Assembly (NCBI RefSeq): GCF_003666605.1
Contig: NZ_RCIV01000007.1
Span: 62,001 to 126,000, forward strand
DNA length: 64,000 nt
Source of the DNA: Propionibacterium australiense
GTDB lineage: Bacteria; Actinomycetota; Actinomycetes; Propionibacteriales; Propionibacteriaceae
Reading direction: 5' to 3'
Positions 26,917 through 37,426 of the stretch are shown in pieces; within the stretch, counting starts at the first letter, position 1; every line of letters begins with the position of its first letter. The notes below the pieces were generated by a model. It ran no database searches. It worked only from the letters and a program-made list of their open reading frames with translations, and had not been told where the DNA came from. The position numbers and the translations under genes are program-made.

Positions 26917-29900
26917 GTGATCCTCTCCGGCCTGCTCGACGCTGTCCTCTCCGAACCCGGCATGGCCGACGTCCTGAGGCAGGCCGACGCGGGCGCGGGG
27001 GTCCTCGACGTCACCGGCCCCGCCTCGGTGCGGCCGCTGCTCGCCGCCGGCCTGGCCGGGCGAACCGGGCGGCCCGTGCTGCTCGTCACCTCGACGTTCC
27101 GTGAGGCCGAGCAGCTGCTCGAGCAGCTGGCCGGCCTGCTCGGCGAGGACCGCGTCGCCTACTACCCGGCCTGGGAGACCCTGCCGCACGAACGCCTCAG
27201 CCCGCGTTCGGAGACCGTCGGCCGCCGCCTGACGGTGCTGCGCCGCCTGGCCGGCAGGGACGAGGCGCCGGCCCCCGCCGTCGTCGTCGCGCCCGTCCGC
27301 GCCCTCCTCCAGCCCCAGGTCAAGGGGCTGTCCGAGCTCGCCCCCGTCCACCTGAGGGTCGGTCAGGACTACGAGCTGGGCGCCCTCGAGGCCGACCTGG
27401 CGGCTGCCGCCTACAGCAGGGTCGACCTGGTCGAACGCCGCGGCGAGTTCGCGGTGCGCGGCGGTATCGTCGACATCTTCGCTCCCACCTACGACCACCC
27501 GGTCCGCGTCGACTTCTTCGGCGACACCATCGACGAGATGCGTCCCTTCACCGTCGCCGACCAGCGCTCCACCGACGAGACCCTCGACGTGTTCTGCGCC
27601 GCGCCGTGCCGCGAGCTGCTCATCACGCCGCAGGTGCGTTCCCGCGCCGCGGCCCTGGCCGACGACCACCCAGAGCTGTCCGAGATGCTCACCAGGATCG
27701 CCGAGGGCCAGACCTGCGAGGGCATGGAGGCCCTCATCCCGGCACTCGTGCCCGAGCTCGAACTGCTCACCGACGCGATGCCGGCCGACACGATCGTCCT
27801 CGTCGCCGACCCAGAGCTCGTGCGCACCCGCGCCGCCGAGCTGGTCCGCACCAGCCAGGAGTTCCTGCACGCCTCCTGGGCGGCCGCGGCGTCCGGCGGA
27901 CGCGCCCCCATCGACCTGGGGGCCTCCGCCTACCGCGAACTCGACCGGGTGCGCGACGGTGTCCTCGACCGCGGCCAGGCCTGGTGGTCCCTGTCGGCCT
28001 TCGCGGCGACCCCCGACACCGCCGACGGCGCCGGACCGGTCCCGGAACGACCCGCCGCAGTTCGTCTCGCCGTCGAGACCGTCCCCACCTGGCGTGGGGA
28101 CACCCAGGCCGTCATGGACGCGATCCGCGCCGACCTGGCCAAGGGCTGGCGCGTCGTGCTGTCCGTCGAGGGCAGGGGGCTGGCCCGGCGCATGGGCGAG
28201 CTGCTCACCGACAACGACATCGGCTCCCACGTCGCCACCGAGCTGACCGAGGAGCCGCGGCGCGGTGAGGTGACGATCATCACCTCACCGCTGCGCCACG
28301 GCCTGCGCGCCCCGGCCATCGAGCTGACGCTCATCGCCAGCGGTGACCTGTCGAGCCAGCCGCAGGCCGAGCGCGGCTCGCGCCGCATGCCGGCGCGCCG
28401 CAAGAACCAGGTGCAGCCGCTCGACCTGAAGCCCGGTGACCCGCTCGTCCACGAGCAGCACGGGGTGGGGCGCTTCGTCGAGATGACCCAGCGCACCGTC
28501 GGCGGCGCCACCCGCGAGTACATGGTCATCGAGTACGCACCCTCCAAACGCGGCCAGCCCGGCGACCGCCTCTACCTGCCGATGGACCAGCTCGACCAGG
28601 TCACCCGCTACGTCGGCGGCGAGGCCCCCAGCCTCGACAAGATGGGCGGCGCCGACTGGAAGCAGCGCAAGAGCCGCGCCAGGCGGGCCGTGAAACAGAT
28701 CGCGGCCGGCCTCATCAAGCTGTACGCCGCCCGCCAGGCCACCCGCGGCCACGCCTTCGGCCCCGACACGCCCTGGCAGCGGGAGATGGAGGACGCCTTC
28801 GCCTACACCGAGACGCCCGACCAGCTGGCCTGCATCAACGACGTCAAGCACGACATGGAGCAGATCGTCCCGATGGACCGCCTGGTCAGCGGCGACGTCG
28901 GCTACGGCAAGACCGAGATCGCCGTGCGCGCCGCCTTCAAGGCGGTGCAGGACGGCAAGCAGGTGGCCGTCCTCGTGCCCACCACCCTGCTCGTCCAGCA
29001 GCACGCCCAGACCTTCACGGACCGCTACGCCGGCTTCCCCGTCGTCGTCGAGCAGCTGAGCCGCTTCCAGACCGACCAGCAGATCGCCAGGACCATCGAG
29101 GGCCTCGCCTCCGGACGCGTCGACGTCGTCATCGGGACCCACCGCCTGCTGTCCGACGCGATCACGTTCAAGGACCTCGGCCTGGTCATCATCGACGAGG
29201 AGCAGCGCTTCGGGGTCGAGCACAAGGAGGCGCTCAAGAAGCTGCGGGTCAACGTCGACGTGCTGTCGATGAGCGCCACCCCGATCCCGCGCACCCTCGA
29301 GATGGCCGTCACCGGCATCCGCGAGATGAGCACCATCGCCACCCCGCCCGAGGAACGCCACCCGGTGCTCACCTTCGCCGGCCCCTACGACGAGGGACAG
29401 GTGGTCGCCGCCATCCGCCGCGAACTCGCCCGCGAGGGCCAGGTCTTCTTCGTCCACAACCGGGTGCAGGACATCGACCGCATCGCCGCCCGCCTCCGCG
29501 ACCTGGTGCCCGAGGCCCGCGTCACCACCGCCCACGGCCAGATGAGCGAGAAGCAGCTCGAACAGGTCATGGTCGACTTCTGGCAGCGCCGCGCCGACGT
29601 GCTCGTGTGCACGACGATCGTCGAGGCCGGCCTGGACATCTCCACCGCCAACACCCTCATCGTCGACCGCGCCGACCACCTGGGCCTGTCGCAGCTGCAC
29701 CAGCTGCGCGGACGGGTCGGCCGGGGCCGCGAACGCGGTTACGCCTACTTCCTCTACCCGCCCGAGAAGACGCTGACGACCACCGCCCACGACCGGCTGG
29801 CGGCCCTGGCGAGCAACGCCGACCTGGGCGCCGGCATGGCCATCGCCATGAAGGACCTGGAGATCCGCGGCGCCGGCAATCTGCTCGGCGACGAGCAGTC

Positions 29901-30543
29901 CGGGCACATCGCCGACGTCGGCTTCGACCTCTACCTGCGCCTGGTGGGCGAGGCCGTCGCCGAGTTCAAGGCCGGCGGGCCCGTCGAGATCGAGCAGGCG
30001 ATGCGCATCGAACTGCCCGTCGACGCCCACCTGCCCGTCGACTACGTCGACTCCGAGCGCCTGCGGCTGGACATCTACAAGCGCATCGCGGAGGTCCGAT
30101 CGGACGAGGACATCGCCGGGCTGCGGGCCGAACTCGTCGACCGCTACGGCCCGCTGCCACGGCAGGGGGAACTGCTGCTCACCGTGGCCGCCTTCCGCCT
30201 GCTGTGCCGCAGCGTCGGGATCACCGAGGTCATGGCCCAGGGGAACCAGATCCGCTTCGCCCCGCTCGTGGGACGTCACGCGCCCGACGGCAGCGAACTC
30301 GAACTACCCGACAGCCGCCGGGTGCGACTGGAGCGGCTCTACCCGGGCACGGTCGTCAAGCACGCCTCCAACATGCTGCTCGTCCCCGCCCCGAGGACCG
30401 CGCCGATCGGCGGACGCATGGTCGACGACGAGGAACTCATCGCCTGGGCAACCGGCTTCGTCACCGCGATCTTCGCGCCCGACCAGCCGCGCGCCGCCGG
30501 CGCCACCGAACCCGGCCGCACCCGCCAGCCGGCACGGCGCTGA
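26917..30543 (+). CDS. mfd: Transcription-repair coupling factor
   Basis: ATP-driven translocase that removes RNA polymerase stalled at DNA damage and recruits UvrA. 1208 aa, full length. UvrB-like N-terminal module ([42 protein letters not shown]), RNA polymerase interaction domain about residues 505-575 ([14 protein letters not shown]), then superfamily 2 motor: Walker [10 protein letters not shown] at 659-667, DEEQRFG at 760-766, SATPIPRTL, and [14 protein letters not shown]-type motif VI seen as [17 protein letters not shown] at 26917 lies 6 bases after TAGAAT, so the mRNA is probably leaderless. Confidence 0.97.
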   Translation: MILSGLLDAVLSEPGMADVLRQADAGAGVLDVTGPASVRPLLAAGLAGRTGRPVLLVTSTFREAEQLLEQLAGLLGEDRVAYYPAWETLPHERLSPRSETVGRRLTVLRRLAGRDEAPAPAVVVAPVRALLQPQVKGLSELAPVHLRVGQDYELGALEADLAAAAYSRVDLVERRGEFAVRGGIVDIFAPTYDHPVRVDFFGDTIDEMRPFTVADQRSTDETLDVFCAAPCRELLITPQVRSRAAALADDHPELSEMLTRIAEGQTCEGMEALIPALVPELELLTDAMPADTIVLVADPELVRTRAAELVRTSQEFLHASWAAAASGGRAPIDLGASAYRELDRVRDGVLDRGQAWWSLSAFAATPDTADGAGPVPERPAAVRLAVETVPTWRGDTQAVMDAIRADLAKGWRVVLSVEGRGLARRMGELLTDNDIGSHVATELTEEPRRGEVTIITSPLRHGLRAPAIELTLIASGDLSSQPQAERGSRRMPARRKNQVQPLDLKPGDPLVHEQHGVGRFVEMTQRTVGGATREYMVIEYAPSKRGQPGDRLYLPMDQLDQVTRYVGGEAPSLDKMGGADWKQRKSRARRAVKQIAAGLIKLYAARQATRGHAFGPDTPWQREMEDAFAYTETPDQLACINDVKHDMEQIVPMDRLVSGDVGYGKTEIAVRAAFKAVQDGKQVAVLVPTTLLVQQHAQTFTDRYAGFPVVVEQLSRFQTDQQIARTIEGLASGRVDVVIGTHRLLSDAITFKDLGLVIIDEEQRFGVEHKEALKKLRVNVDVLSMSATPIPRTLEMAVTGIREMSTIATPPEERHPVLTFAGPYDEGQVVAAIRRELAREGQVFFVHNRVQDIDRIAARLRDLVPEARVTTAHGQMSEKQLEQVMVDFWQRRADVLVCTTIVEAGLDISTANTLIVDRADHLGLSQLHQLRGRVGRGRERGYAYFLYPPEKTLTTTAHDRLAALASNADLGAGMAIAMKDLEIRGAGNLLGDEQSGHIADVGFDLYLRLVGEAVAEFKAGGPVEIEQAMRIELPVDAHLPVDYVDSERLRLDIYKRIAEVRSDEDIAGLRAELVDRYGPLPRQGELLLTVAAFRLLCRSVGITEVMAQGNQIRFAPLVGRHAPDGSELELPDSRRVRLERLYPGTVVKHASNMLLVPAPRTAPIGGRMVDDEELIAWATGFVTAIFAPDQPRAAGATEPGRTRQPARR

Positions 30544-30691
30544 GCCAGGCCATCAGGAGTCTGGGTGCGCCGCCTGACGACGCCGGACACTAGAATCGTG
30601 CTCACCTGCTCGCCCGTGCTCAGCGGCGGCGAGCCCGATCCCGTCCGGCCCGTGACGTCCGGAACGGTTCCAGCACGTCAAGGAGACTCAG

Positions 30692-31228
30692 ATGACCTCT
30701 CGCCGAATCCCCCTGCTCGCCCGACTCGGCCTGCCCGCCATCGCCCTGGCCCTGGTCACTGGCTGCGCGCCCAGCGCCAGTACCGCAATGGTCATTGACG
30801 ACGTGACGGTCTCCGAGAACCACCTCGACGCCCTCACCGAGGGCTGCCAGGAGGCCCTCGACATGGCCGGCCTCAGCGACCAGTACCCCGAGGGCGAGGT
30901 GCGCCGCAACATCGCCTCCTGGGTCGCCCAGGGCCTCATGGCCGACGCCCTCATCGAGCGCGCCAACATCACCGTCTCCGACAGCGAACTCCAGGAGGCC
31001 CGGGCCGGCCTGAAGAACTCCGAACTGTTCACCACCACCGCGAACTGCACCGACGCCTTCATGGGCATCGTCAAGCTCGCCGCCTACATCTCCATGGAGG
31101 GCGAGGACACCGCCCTGGCCCAGGCCTCGGACGTCGAGGTCGAGATCAACCCCCGGTACGGCACCTGGGACACCAGCGAACTCACCATCGAGGGCACCGG
31201 CTCGCTGTCCGAGCGCAGCGAGGGCTGA
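30692..31228 (+). CDS. Lipoprotein with SurA-N-like region
   Basis: 178 aa exported lipoprotein. Signal peptide with lipobox LVTGC (Cys at about residue 26). The mature part has VIDDVTVSENHLDALTEGCQEAL and a helical region resembling the N-terminal domain of SurA-type chaperones, but without a prolyl isomerase domain. It sits between mfd and mazG, the place of LpqU in M. tuberculosis, and overlaps mazG by one base. A TAGAAT -10 is present at 30591-30596. Role unknown; cell-envelope protein folding is a guess. Confidence 0.75.
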   Translation: MTSRRIPLLARLGLPAIALALVTGCAPSASTAMVIDDVTVSENHLDALTEGCQEALDMAGLSDQYPEGEVRRNIASWVAQGLMADALIERANITVSDSELQEARAGLKNSELFTTTANCTDAFMGIVKLAAYISMEGEDTALAQASDVEVEINPRYGTWDTSELTIEGTGSLSERSEG

Positions 31229-31869
31229 TGGGCGCTGAGAGCGCCGAACCCAGGGGCGCCCAGTTCGGGCGACTCGTGCGGGTGATGGACCGGCTGCGCG
31301 CCGACTGTCCGTGGGACGCCGCGCAGACGCACCGCAGCCTCGTCAAGCACCTCATCGAGGAGTCCGCCGAGCTGGTCGACGCCATCGAGACGGGTAGCGA
31401 CGAGGACCTGTGCGAGGAACTCGGCGACGTCCTCATGCAGGTGGTCTTCCATGCCAGGCTCGCCGAGGAGGACGGGCTCTTCACCATCGACGACGTCGCC
31501 GCCGCCATCGCCGACAAGCTGGTGCGGCGCCATCCCCATGTCTTCGCCGGCGAGGACACCCCGGACGACCTGGACACCCTCTGGGAGGTGCGCAAGCGCG
31601 CCGCCAAGCGCCGGGACTCCTGCCTGGACGGCATCGCCGAGTCCCTGCCGACCCTGGCCCGTGCGGCGAAGACGGCCCAGCGCCTGGACAACGGGGGGCC
31701 GGACCAGGTGCCGTTCGCCGACGAACCGATCACCGCCGAGGAGGCCGGAACGCAGGTTCTTTTGCTGGTGCAAAGAGCACAGGCCAGCGGCGTCGACATC
31801 GACCAGGCCGTCCGTGACGCCACCCGCGCCTGGGAGGACACCATAAAGAACGCCGAGAAACCCCAGTAG
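31228..31869 (+). CDS. mazG: Nucleoside triphosphate pyrophosphohydrolase MazG
   Basis: All-alpha NTP pyrophosphohydrolase that cleans the nucleotide pool. 213 aa, a single MazG domain plus a shorter second half. Motifs: RVMDRLRADCPWDAAQTHRSLVKHLIEESAELVDAIE (Mg-binding EExxE), LCEELGDVLMQVVFHARLAEE and KLVRRHPHVFAGE. ATG at 31228 shares its A with the stop of the upstream lipoprotein gene, so the pair is co-translated. Confidence 0.93.
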   Translation: MGAESAEPRGAQFGRLVRVMDRLRADCPWDAAQTHRSLVKHLIEESAELVDAIETGSDEDLCEELGDVLMQVVFHARLAEEDGLFTIDDVAAAIADKLVRRHPHVFAGEDTPDDLDTLWEVRKRAAKRRDSCLDGIAESLPTLARAAKTAQRLDNGGPDQVPFADEPITAEEAGTQVLLLVQRAQASGVDIDQAVRDATRAWEDTIKNAEKPQ

Positions 31870-31915
31870 GGGAGCGGCCAGGGCCGCCTCCCCGGCCGCG
31901 GGCCAGGGCACCTCC

Positions 31916-31960
31916 TTGACATCGTGTGAATTTGCTGATTACGATGCTGTATTAGCAAAT
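31916..31960 (+). promoter_or_regulatory. AT-rich promoter with inverted repeat, upstream of a lipoprotein gene
   Basis: TTGACA at 31916-31921 and TACGAT at 31940-31945 with an 18-base spacer. A repeat ATTTGCT (31930-31936) with its complement AGCAAAT (31954-31960) brackets the -10; with one-base gaps the arms extend to 12-13 bases. This stretch is strikingly AT-rich for this genome and looks like a regulated promoter. Confidence 0.6.
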
Positions 31961-31980
31961 GCAAACGAAAGGAGGCTGCC

Positions 31981-32724
31981 ATGGCCCGCGTCCGCGTCCC
32001 AGCCCTCGTCCTCGGCCTTGGCCTGTCCACCCTGCTCCTCGTCAGCGCCTGCCTGGCCCCCACCAGTGGTGACGGTGCGGCCGGCACCAACAACTCCTCG
32101 ACCGCCCCGTCCACGTCCTCCCCGACCGCCTCGTCCGGCAGCCCCGGCCGCAGTGCCACGCCGAGCCGCTCGGCGTCGAGCCCGGCCTCGTCCACGGCGT
32201 CCACCGGCACGTCACCGAGCGACGTGAGCGACGAGTACGAGGGCAGGCGCACCAACGACTTCCTGCGCATCGTCGCCGACGAACTCGGCGGGGTGCCCCA
32301 CTACCGGCGCAGGAGCGACCCGTCCACACACGAGGTGCTCGCCCAGTACCTCTCGGGCGACGAGCGCCGCCAGATCTTCCTGCGCGTCTACTTCGCCGGC
32401 GAGAACGGTGCGCTCGGGCCCGTCGAGTCGGTCGACGACCCCTACTTCGACACCGTCATCACCAGCGCCCGCGACGCCTTCGTCGACGAGGGAGCCACCG
32501 ACACCGCGATCCGCACCACGACGGTGCAGGGCCTGGAGTGGAGCTGCGCCGAGGGCGTCAACCCCACCAAGAACATCCACCGCGGCCTGTGCGCCACCGT
32601 CAGACACGGCCGGGTCATCGAGATCCAGCCCACCGAGGCCCGACCCGACGCCGATGGCGCCACGAGCCGGGCCTGGGACGACCGGATCATGGACGAGCTC
32701 AGCACACTCGTCAATGCGCTGTGA
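31981..32724 (+). CDS. Exported lipoprotein of unknown function
   Basis: 247 aa. Signal peptide and lipobox VSAC (Cys about residue 24), then a 50-residue Ser/Thr/Pro/Ala linker of the kind that can be O-mannosylated, then a folded domain of about 170 residues with two Cys (WSCAEG and RGLCATV), perhaps a disulfide. No family recognised. It has its own strong AT-rich promoter with an inverted repeat and an AGGAGG ribosome site, so it is probably regulated separately from mazG upstream and eno downstream. Confidence 0.7.
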   Translation: MARVRVPALVLGLGLSTLLLVSACLAPTSGDGAAGTNNSSTAPSTSSPTASSGSPGRSATPSRSASSPASSTASTGTSPSDVSDEYEGRRTNDFLRIVADELGGVPHYRRRSDPSTHEVLAQYLSGDERRQIFLRVYFAGENGALGPVESVDDPYFDTVITSARDAFVDEGATDTAIRTTTVQGLEWSCAEGVNPTKNIHRGLCATVRHGRVIEIQPTEARPDADGATSRAWDDRIMDELSTLVNAL

Positions 32725-32773
32725 GTCCTCTCCCGCGCGCCTTCGGGCATGGCTAAGGCCAGTGGTGAACCGA

Positions 32774-32779
32774 TAGAAT
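32774..32779 (+). promoter_or_regulatory. Probable -10 element of eno
   Basis: TAGAAT, 64 bases before the eno GTG. The resulting short leader contains a GAAAGGT ribosome site. Confidence 0.45.
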
Positions 32780-32795
32780 TGCCGCGCGAGAATGA

Positions 32796-34133
<1,338 letters not shown>

Positions 34134-34183
34134 GCGGCGGAATTCCTCAACGGTACTGACGTACTGATCTGAACGATTCCTGA

Positions 34184-34211
34184 GGGGGCGGCGTCCAAGG
34201 ACGCCGCCCCC
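34184..34211 (+). terminator. Terminator hairpin after eno
   Basis: GGGGGCGGCGTCC pairs with the complementary 13 bases after a two-base centre, 50 bases past the eno stop. Very GC-rich and without a T tract. Confidence 0.75.
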
Positions 34212-34303
34212 GCCATGTCCTTGGCCGGGGCGGCCGGCGCGATGCCCCGGCCGGCAGGCGCGTGCACCAGGGGACGGGCCGAGCGGGGCCTACAATTGCT
34301 GGC

Positions 34304-34954
34304 ATGACTTCCCCACGATCCGGTCGGCCCGCCGGCGCGCGTCCGCCCTCCGGCGACAGCCCGTCGCGGCGTACCACCCGGCGTACGTCCTCCCGGCACG
34401 GCTCGCGTGACAGGAGCCGTGTCCAGGTGCAGGCCGGCCCGGAGGCCACCTCCGGCGGCGCCGACGTCGAGGAGCTCCCGGCCGACCGTGGCGGGTTCCA
34501 CCTGACCAGACGTCTCGCCGCGGTACTGCTCGTGGCGGCCATGCTCGTCTTCTCGATCGTCTCGAACCTGACCGTCTACCTGAACCAGAAGAGACAGATG
34601 GCCGAGGCCCGCGCGCAGATCACCGCGAGCAACGAGCACATCAGTGAGCTCCTCACCGAGCAGGAGCGCTGGTCGGATCCGGACTACGTGCGAGCCCAGG
34701 CTCGTGCCCGCCTCGGCTGGGTGCAGGTCGGCGAGGTCGGCTACCAGGTGATCGACGAGGACGGCCAGCCCTACGGCGGTGGCTCGGGCATCGATCACAC
34801 CGGCGCCTCCACCACCAAGGACCAGGCGTGGTGGGAGCGCCTCTGGAACTCCGTCGGTGAGGCAGACGCCCCGACCAGCTCACCACCGGCCGTCGACGAC
34901 GAGCGGGTCGTCACCGAGGACAGCGCCAGCGCCTCGCCCACCGCGGGAGGCTGA
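34304..34954 (+). CDS. ftsB: Septum formation initiator, FtsB/DivIC family
   Basis: 216 aa bitopic membrane protein of the divisome. A basic, Ser/Arg-rich N-terminal cytoplasmic tail of about 75 residues, one membrane helix (LAAVLLVAAMLVFSIVSNL), then a coiled coil (NQKRQMAEARAQITASNEHISELLTEQ) and the DivIC box WSDPDYVRAQARARLGWVQVGE. A Ser-rich tail ends the protein. ATG at 34304 lies 7 bases after TACAAT. Position between eno and DUF501 matches Rv1024. Confidence 0.88.
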   Translation: MTSPRSGRPAGARPPSGDSPSRRTTRRTSSRHGSRDRSRVQVQAGPEATSGGADVEELPADRGGFHLTRRLAAVLLVAAMLVFSIVSNLTVYLNQKRQMAEARAQITASNEHISELLTEQERWSDPDYVRAQARARLGWVQVGEVGYQVIDEDGQPYGGGSGIDHTGASTTKDQAWWERLWNSVGEADAPTSSPPAVDDERVVTEDSASASPTAGG

Positions 34955-35012
34955 TCCGTGCCCGCGGGGCGCGCGGGCCGGAGCATTGCACGAGCCGTGG
35001 AAGAATTGAGGC

Positions 35013-35549
35013 GTGCGTCAGCTCGAACCTCTCAACGATGAGGATCTGAGGATCATCGCCGGCCAGCTGGGTCGGACTCCCCGTGGGATCACCGGGGTGG
35101 CCTGGCGCGGCCCCTGCGGGTGCCCCGGTGTCATAGCGACCGAGCCCCGGCTGCCCAACGGGTCACCGTTCCCCACCTTCTACTACCTCACCGAGCCTCG
35201 CGCCGTCACCGAGTGCTCCCGGCTGGAGTCCAGCGGCATCATGGCCGAGATGACGGCCCGTCTCGAACGCGACGCGGTACTGGCCGCCGCCTACCGGCGG
35301 GCTCACGAGGCCTACCTCGCCGATCGGGCGGCGCACGGCGAGGTTCCCGAGATCGAGGGCGTCAGCGCCGGCGGGATGCCCGGGCGAGTCAAGTGCCTGC
35401 ACGCGCTCGTCGGTCATGCGCTGGCCGCGGGGCCGGGTGTCAACCCCATCGGGGACGAGGCCCTGGAGCTCATGGGCCCGTTCTGGGACGCTCCCTGCCC
35501 CTACCACGACGCGCCCCTCGGCGCCGGGCGGAAGGACACGTCGTCATGA
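35013..35549 (+). CDS. DUF501 domain-containing protein
   Basis: 178 aa cytoplasmic protein of unknown function, equivalent to Rv1025. Family motifs: IIAGQLGRTPRGITGVAWRGPCGCPGVIATEPRLPNGSPFPTFYYLT, with PFPT and YYLT, and VKCLHALVGHALA then CPYH. Conserved Cys (CGCPG, KCLH, PCPYH) and His hint at a metal site. GTG start at 35013, 6 bases after AAGAAT. Its stop overlaps the ppx start by four bases, so both are translated together. Confidence 0.88.
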   Translation: MRQLEPLNDEDLRIIAGQLGRTPRGITGVAWRGPCGCPGVIATEPRLPNGSPFPTFYYLTEPRAVTECSRLESSGIMAEMTARLERDAVLAAAYRRAHEAYLADRAAHGEVPEIEGVSAGGMPGRVKCLHALVGHALAAGPGVNPIGDEALELMGPFWDAPCPYHDAPLGAGRKDTSS

Positions 35550-36508
35550 GAGTCGCCGCCATCGACTGCGGAACCAATACGATGCGCCTGCTCGTCGCGG
35601 CCCTCGACGCCGACGGCTCTCTCCGGGAACTCGACCGCCGCCTGACCTTCGTCGGGCTGGGGGAGGGCGTCGACGCCACCGGTCACTTCGCGCCCGACGC
35701 CCTGCAGCGGGCGCTGCGAGCCTGCGAGCAGTACGCCGAGATCATCGCCGACCTGGACTGCGCCCGGGCTCGTTTCGTCGCCACCTCGGCCACCCGGGAC
35801 GCCATCAACCGCGACGAGCTCTTCGACGGCGTGCGCGCACGCATGGGCATCGAGCCCGAGGTGATCAGCGGCGTCGAGGAGTCCGAGCTGAGTTTCGCCG
35901 GCGCCGTCAGCGGCATTCGCTGCCCGAAGAACCCGGTACTGGTCATGGACAGCGGCGGCGGCTCCACCGAGCTCGTGCGCGGCACCGCCGGCTGCTGCAC
36001 CGACAGTGCCACGGCCGTGACGAAGGGCGTCAGCCTCGACATCGGGTCGCGCCGCCTGCGGGAGCGCATCCTGCACGGTGACCCGCCCACTGAGGCAGAG
36101 ATCGACCAGGCCCGCGCGTTCGTCCGTCAGGAGCTGGACGGCGCCGGTCTCCACCTGGCCGACGTCGGCTCGTTCATCGGCGTCGCCGGTACGGTGACCT
36201 CGATGACGGCTCTCGCGCTGAGGCTGCACCGCTACGACCGGGCCCGGGTGCACGGGGCCGCCATGAGCGCCCGGACCGTGCACGAGATCACGAACCGGCT
36301 GCTCACCAGCACGGTCGCCGAGGTCACCTGCTGGGGCCCGGTGCAGCCGCAGCGCGCCGAGGTGCTCTGCGCCGGGGCCCTCATCGTTGACGAGGTCGTC
36401 CAGCGGGTCGGGGCCGCCGAGCTCATCGCCTCGGAGGCCGACGTCCTCGACGGCGTGGCCCTCGGGCTGTTCGCCGGTGGTTCCGGACAGGAGCCGGCCC
36501 GGCGCTGA
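35546..36508 (+). CDS. ppx: Exopolyphosphatase / guanosine pentaphosphatase
   Basis: Ppx/GppA phosphatase of the actin-like ATPase fold, 320 aa, the short actinobacterial form (Rv1026 type) without the C-terminal HD domain. Motifs: VAAIDCGTNTMRLLV, TSATRDAINRDELFDGV, ISGVEESELSFAGAV, VMDSGGGSTELVRG and FIGVAGTVTSMTALAL. ATG overlaps the DUF501 stop (ATGA). Acts on polyphosphate or pppGpp; the sequence does not separate the two. Confidence 0.9.
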   Translation: MRVAAIDCGTNTMRLLVAALDADGSLRELDRRLTFVGLGEGVDATGHFAPDALQRALRACEQYAEIIADLDCARARFVATSATRDAINRDELFDGVRARMGIEPEVISGVEESELSFAGAVSGIRCPKNPVLVMDSGGGSTELVRGTAGCCTDSATAVTKGVSLDIGSRRLRERILHGDPPTEAEIDQARAFVRQELDGAGLHLADVGSFIGVAGTVTSMTALALRLHRYDRARVHGAAMSARTVHEITNRLLTSTVAEVTCWGPVQPQRAEVLCAGALIVDEVVQRVGAAELIASEADVLDGVALGLFAGGSGQEPARR

Positions 36509-36570
36509 GCCTCATCCCGTGACAGGTGAGCGGGTGCTCATCGGGAGCAGGGCCGATAGTCTTGGACCCA

Positions 36571-36646
36571 GCCCCCGTAGCCCAATGGCAGAGGCAGGCG
36601 GCTTAAACCCGCCCGAGTGCGAGTTCGACTCTCGCCGGGGGCACCA
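36571..36646 (+). tRNA. tRNA-Leu (anticodon UAA), class-I shape
   Basis: Acceptor GCCCCCG/CGGGGGC, anticodon stem GGCGG/CCGCC around CTTAAAC, T arm GCGAG-TTCGACT-CTCGC, discriminator A and encoded CCA. The variable loop has only 5 bases (CGAGT), whereas tRNA-Leu normally carries a long variable arm. Location right after ppx matches the leucine tRNA of M. tuberculosis as I recall it. A GATAGT hexamer at 36555-36560 may be the -10. Confidence 0.85.
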
Positions 36647-36664
36647 CCGGATCGGCACGTGGGC

Positions 36665-37051
36665 TCACACCGTGATCTCGACCTGGTTGCCGTCGGGGTC
36701 GAGAACGACGCTCTCGTAGTAGCCGTCGCCGGTCGTCCGCGGGCCGCTGGTGATGGTGAAACCGTCGGCTGCGAGCCGGGCGGTGAGCGCGTCAACCGCC
36801 TGCTCCGAGCCCACCGAGAGGGCCACGTGGTTCCAGCCCAGCGCGTCGGGGGCCGACTGCGGGCCGGTGCCGGGGCGGGTCATGAGCTCCAGCCGCGCGC
36901 CGCCGTCGAAGGTGAGGAAGTAGGTGCGCAGCCCGGTCCTCGGATTGTGATAGAGCCGGCCGGCCTCCGCCTCGAAGTACTTCTCGTAGAAGGCTCGGGA
37001 GCGCTCCAGATCGGTGACGTGGACGGCGACGTGGTTGATCGACACGGTCAT
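36665..37051 (-). CDS. VOC family (glyoxalase-like) protein
   Basis: 128 aa, one vicinal-oxygen-chelate module. ATG at 37051 gives TVSINHVAVHVTDLERSRAFYEKYF, the standard opening with a metal-binding His, then GARLELMTRP (Glu ligand), GWNHVALSV (second His) and ESVVLDPDGNQVEITV (second Glu). So a full metal site is present. The enzyme may be a lactoylglutathione-lyase-like isomerase, dioxygenase or resistance protein; substrate unknown. It converges on the tRNA-Leu gene. Confidence 0.87.
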   Translation of the reverse strand: MTVSINHVAVHVTDLERSRAFYEKYFEAEAGRLYHNPRTGLRTYFLTFDGGARLELMTRPGTGPQSAPDALGWNHVALSVGSEQAVDALTARLAADGFTITSGPRTTGDGYYESVVLDPDGNQVEITV

Positions 37052-37426
37052 GACGGCCTCCCGGCGCGGACGCTGCTGGCGAGGTCCCAGCCTACCGGTC
37101 CTCGGGTCTGTGATGTGCAGACCCGACGGATCCGGCGTCAACGCCACACCGCCCTGGGGGCGGGACCGGTTACGGGGACGATCCGGTGCGGTGGCAGGGC
37201 TGGGGGGCCGTGGTCGCCCACCAGACCCGCGCCTGCGGTGGGCGGGATCGGCGCGGTCGCGGATCATTTCGTCACCTTGAGGACGCCCGGGGAGCCGTAG
37301 GGCTCATCCGGGCGTCGTACGGCCCTTCCCGGGAGCGCTGCGGGTGAACGGTCCTTCGGCTACGCGAGGCGCTCCGGTAGCCTGGATCAAAGGCCAGAAC
37401 AAGGCCCATCGACCGATAGGAGCGCC
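37052..37426. other. Divergent intergenic region with long hairpin, 375 bases
   Basis: No convincing gene. At 37282-37316 a two-part inverted repeat (9-base outer stem GACGCCCGG, 5-base inner stem GAGCC) forms a stable hairpin. A TAGCCT -10 candidate for the next gene is at 37378-37383. The rest shows nothing recognisable. Confidence 0.55.

Noticed and set aside
37014-37280. An 88-codon plus-strand ORF ending right before the 37282 hairpin
   Set aside because: Partly antisense to the VOC gene, without start signals or features; its position before the hairpin seems chance.
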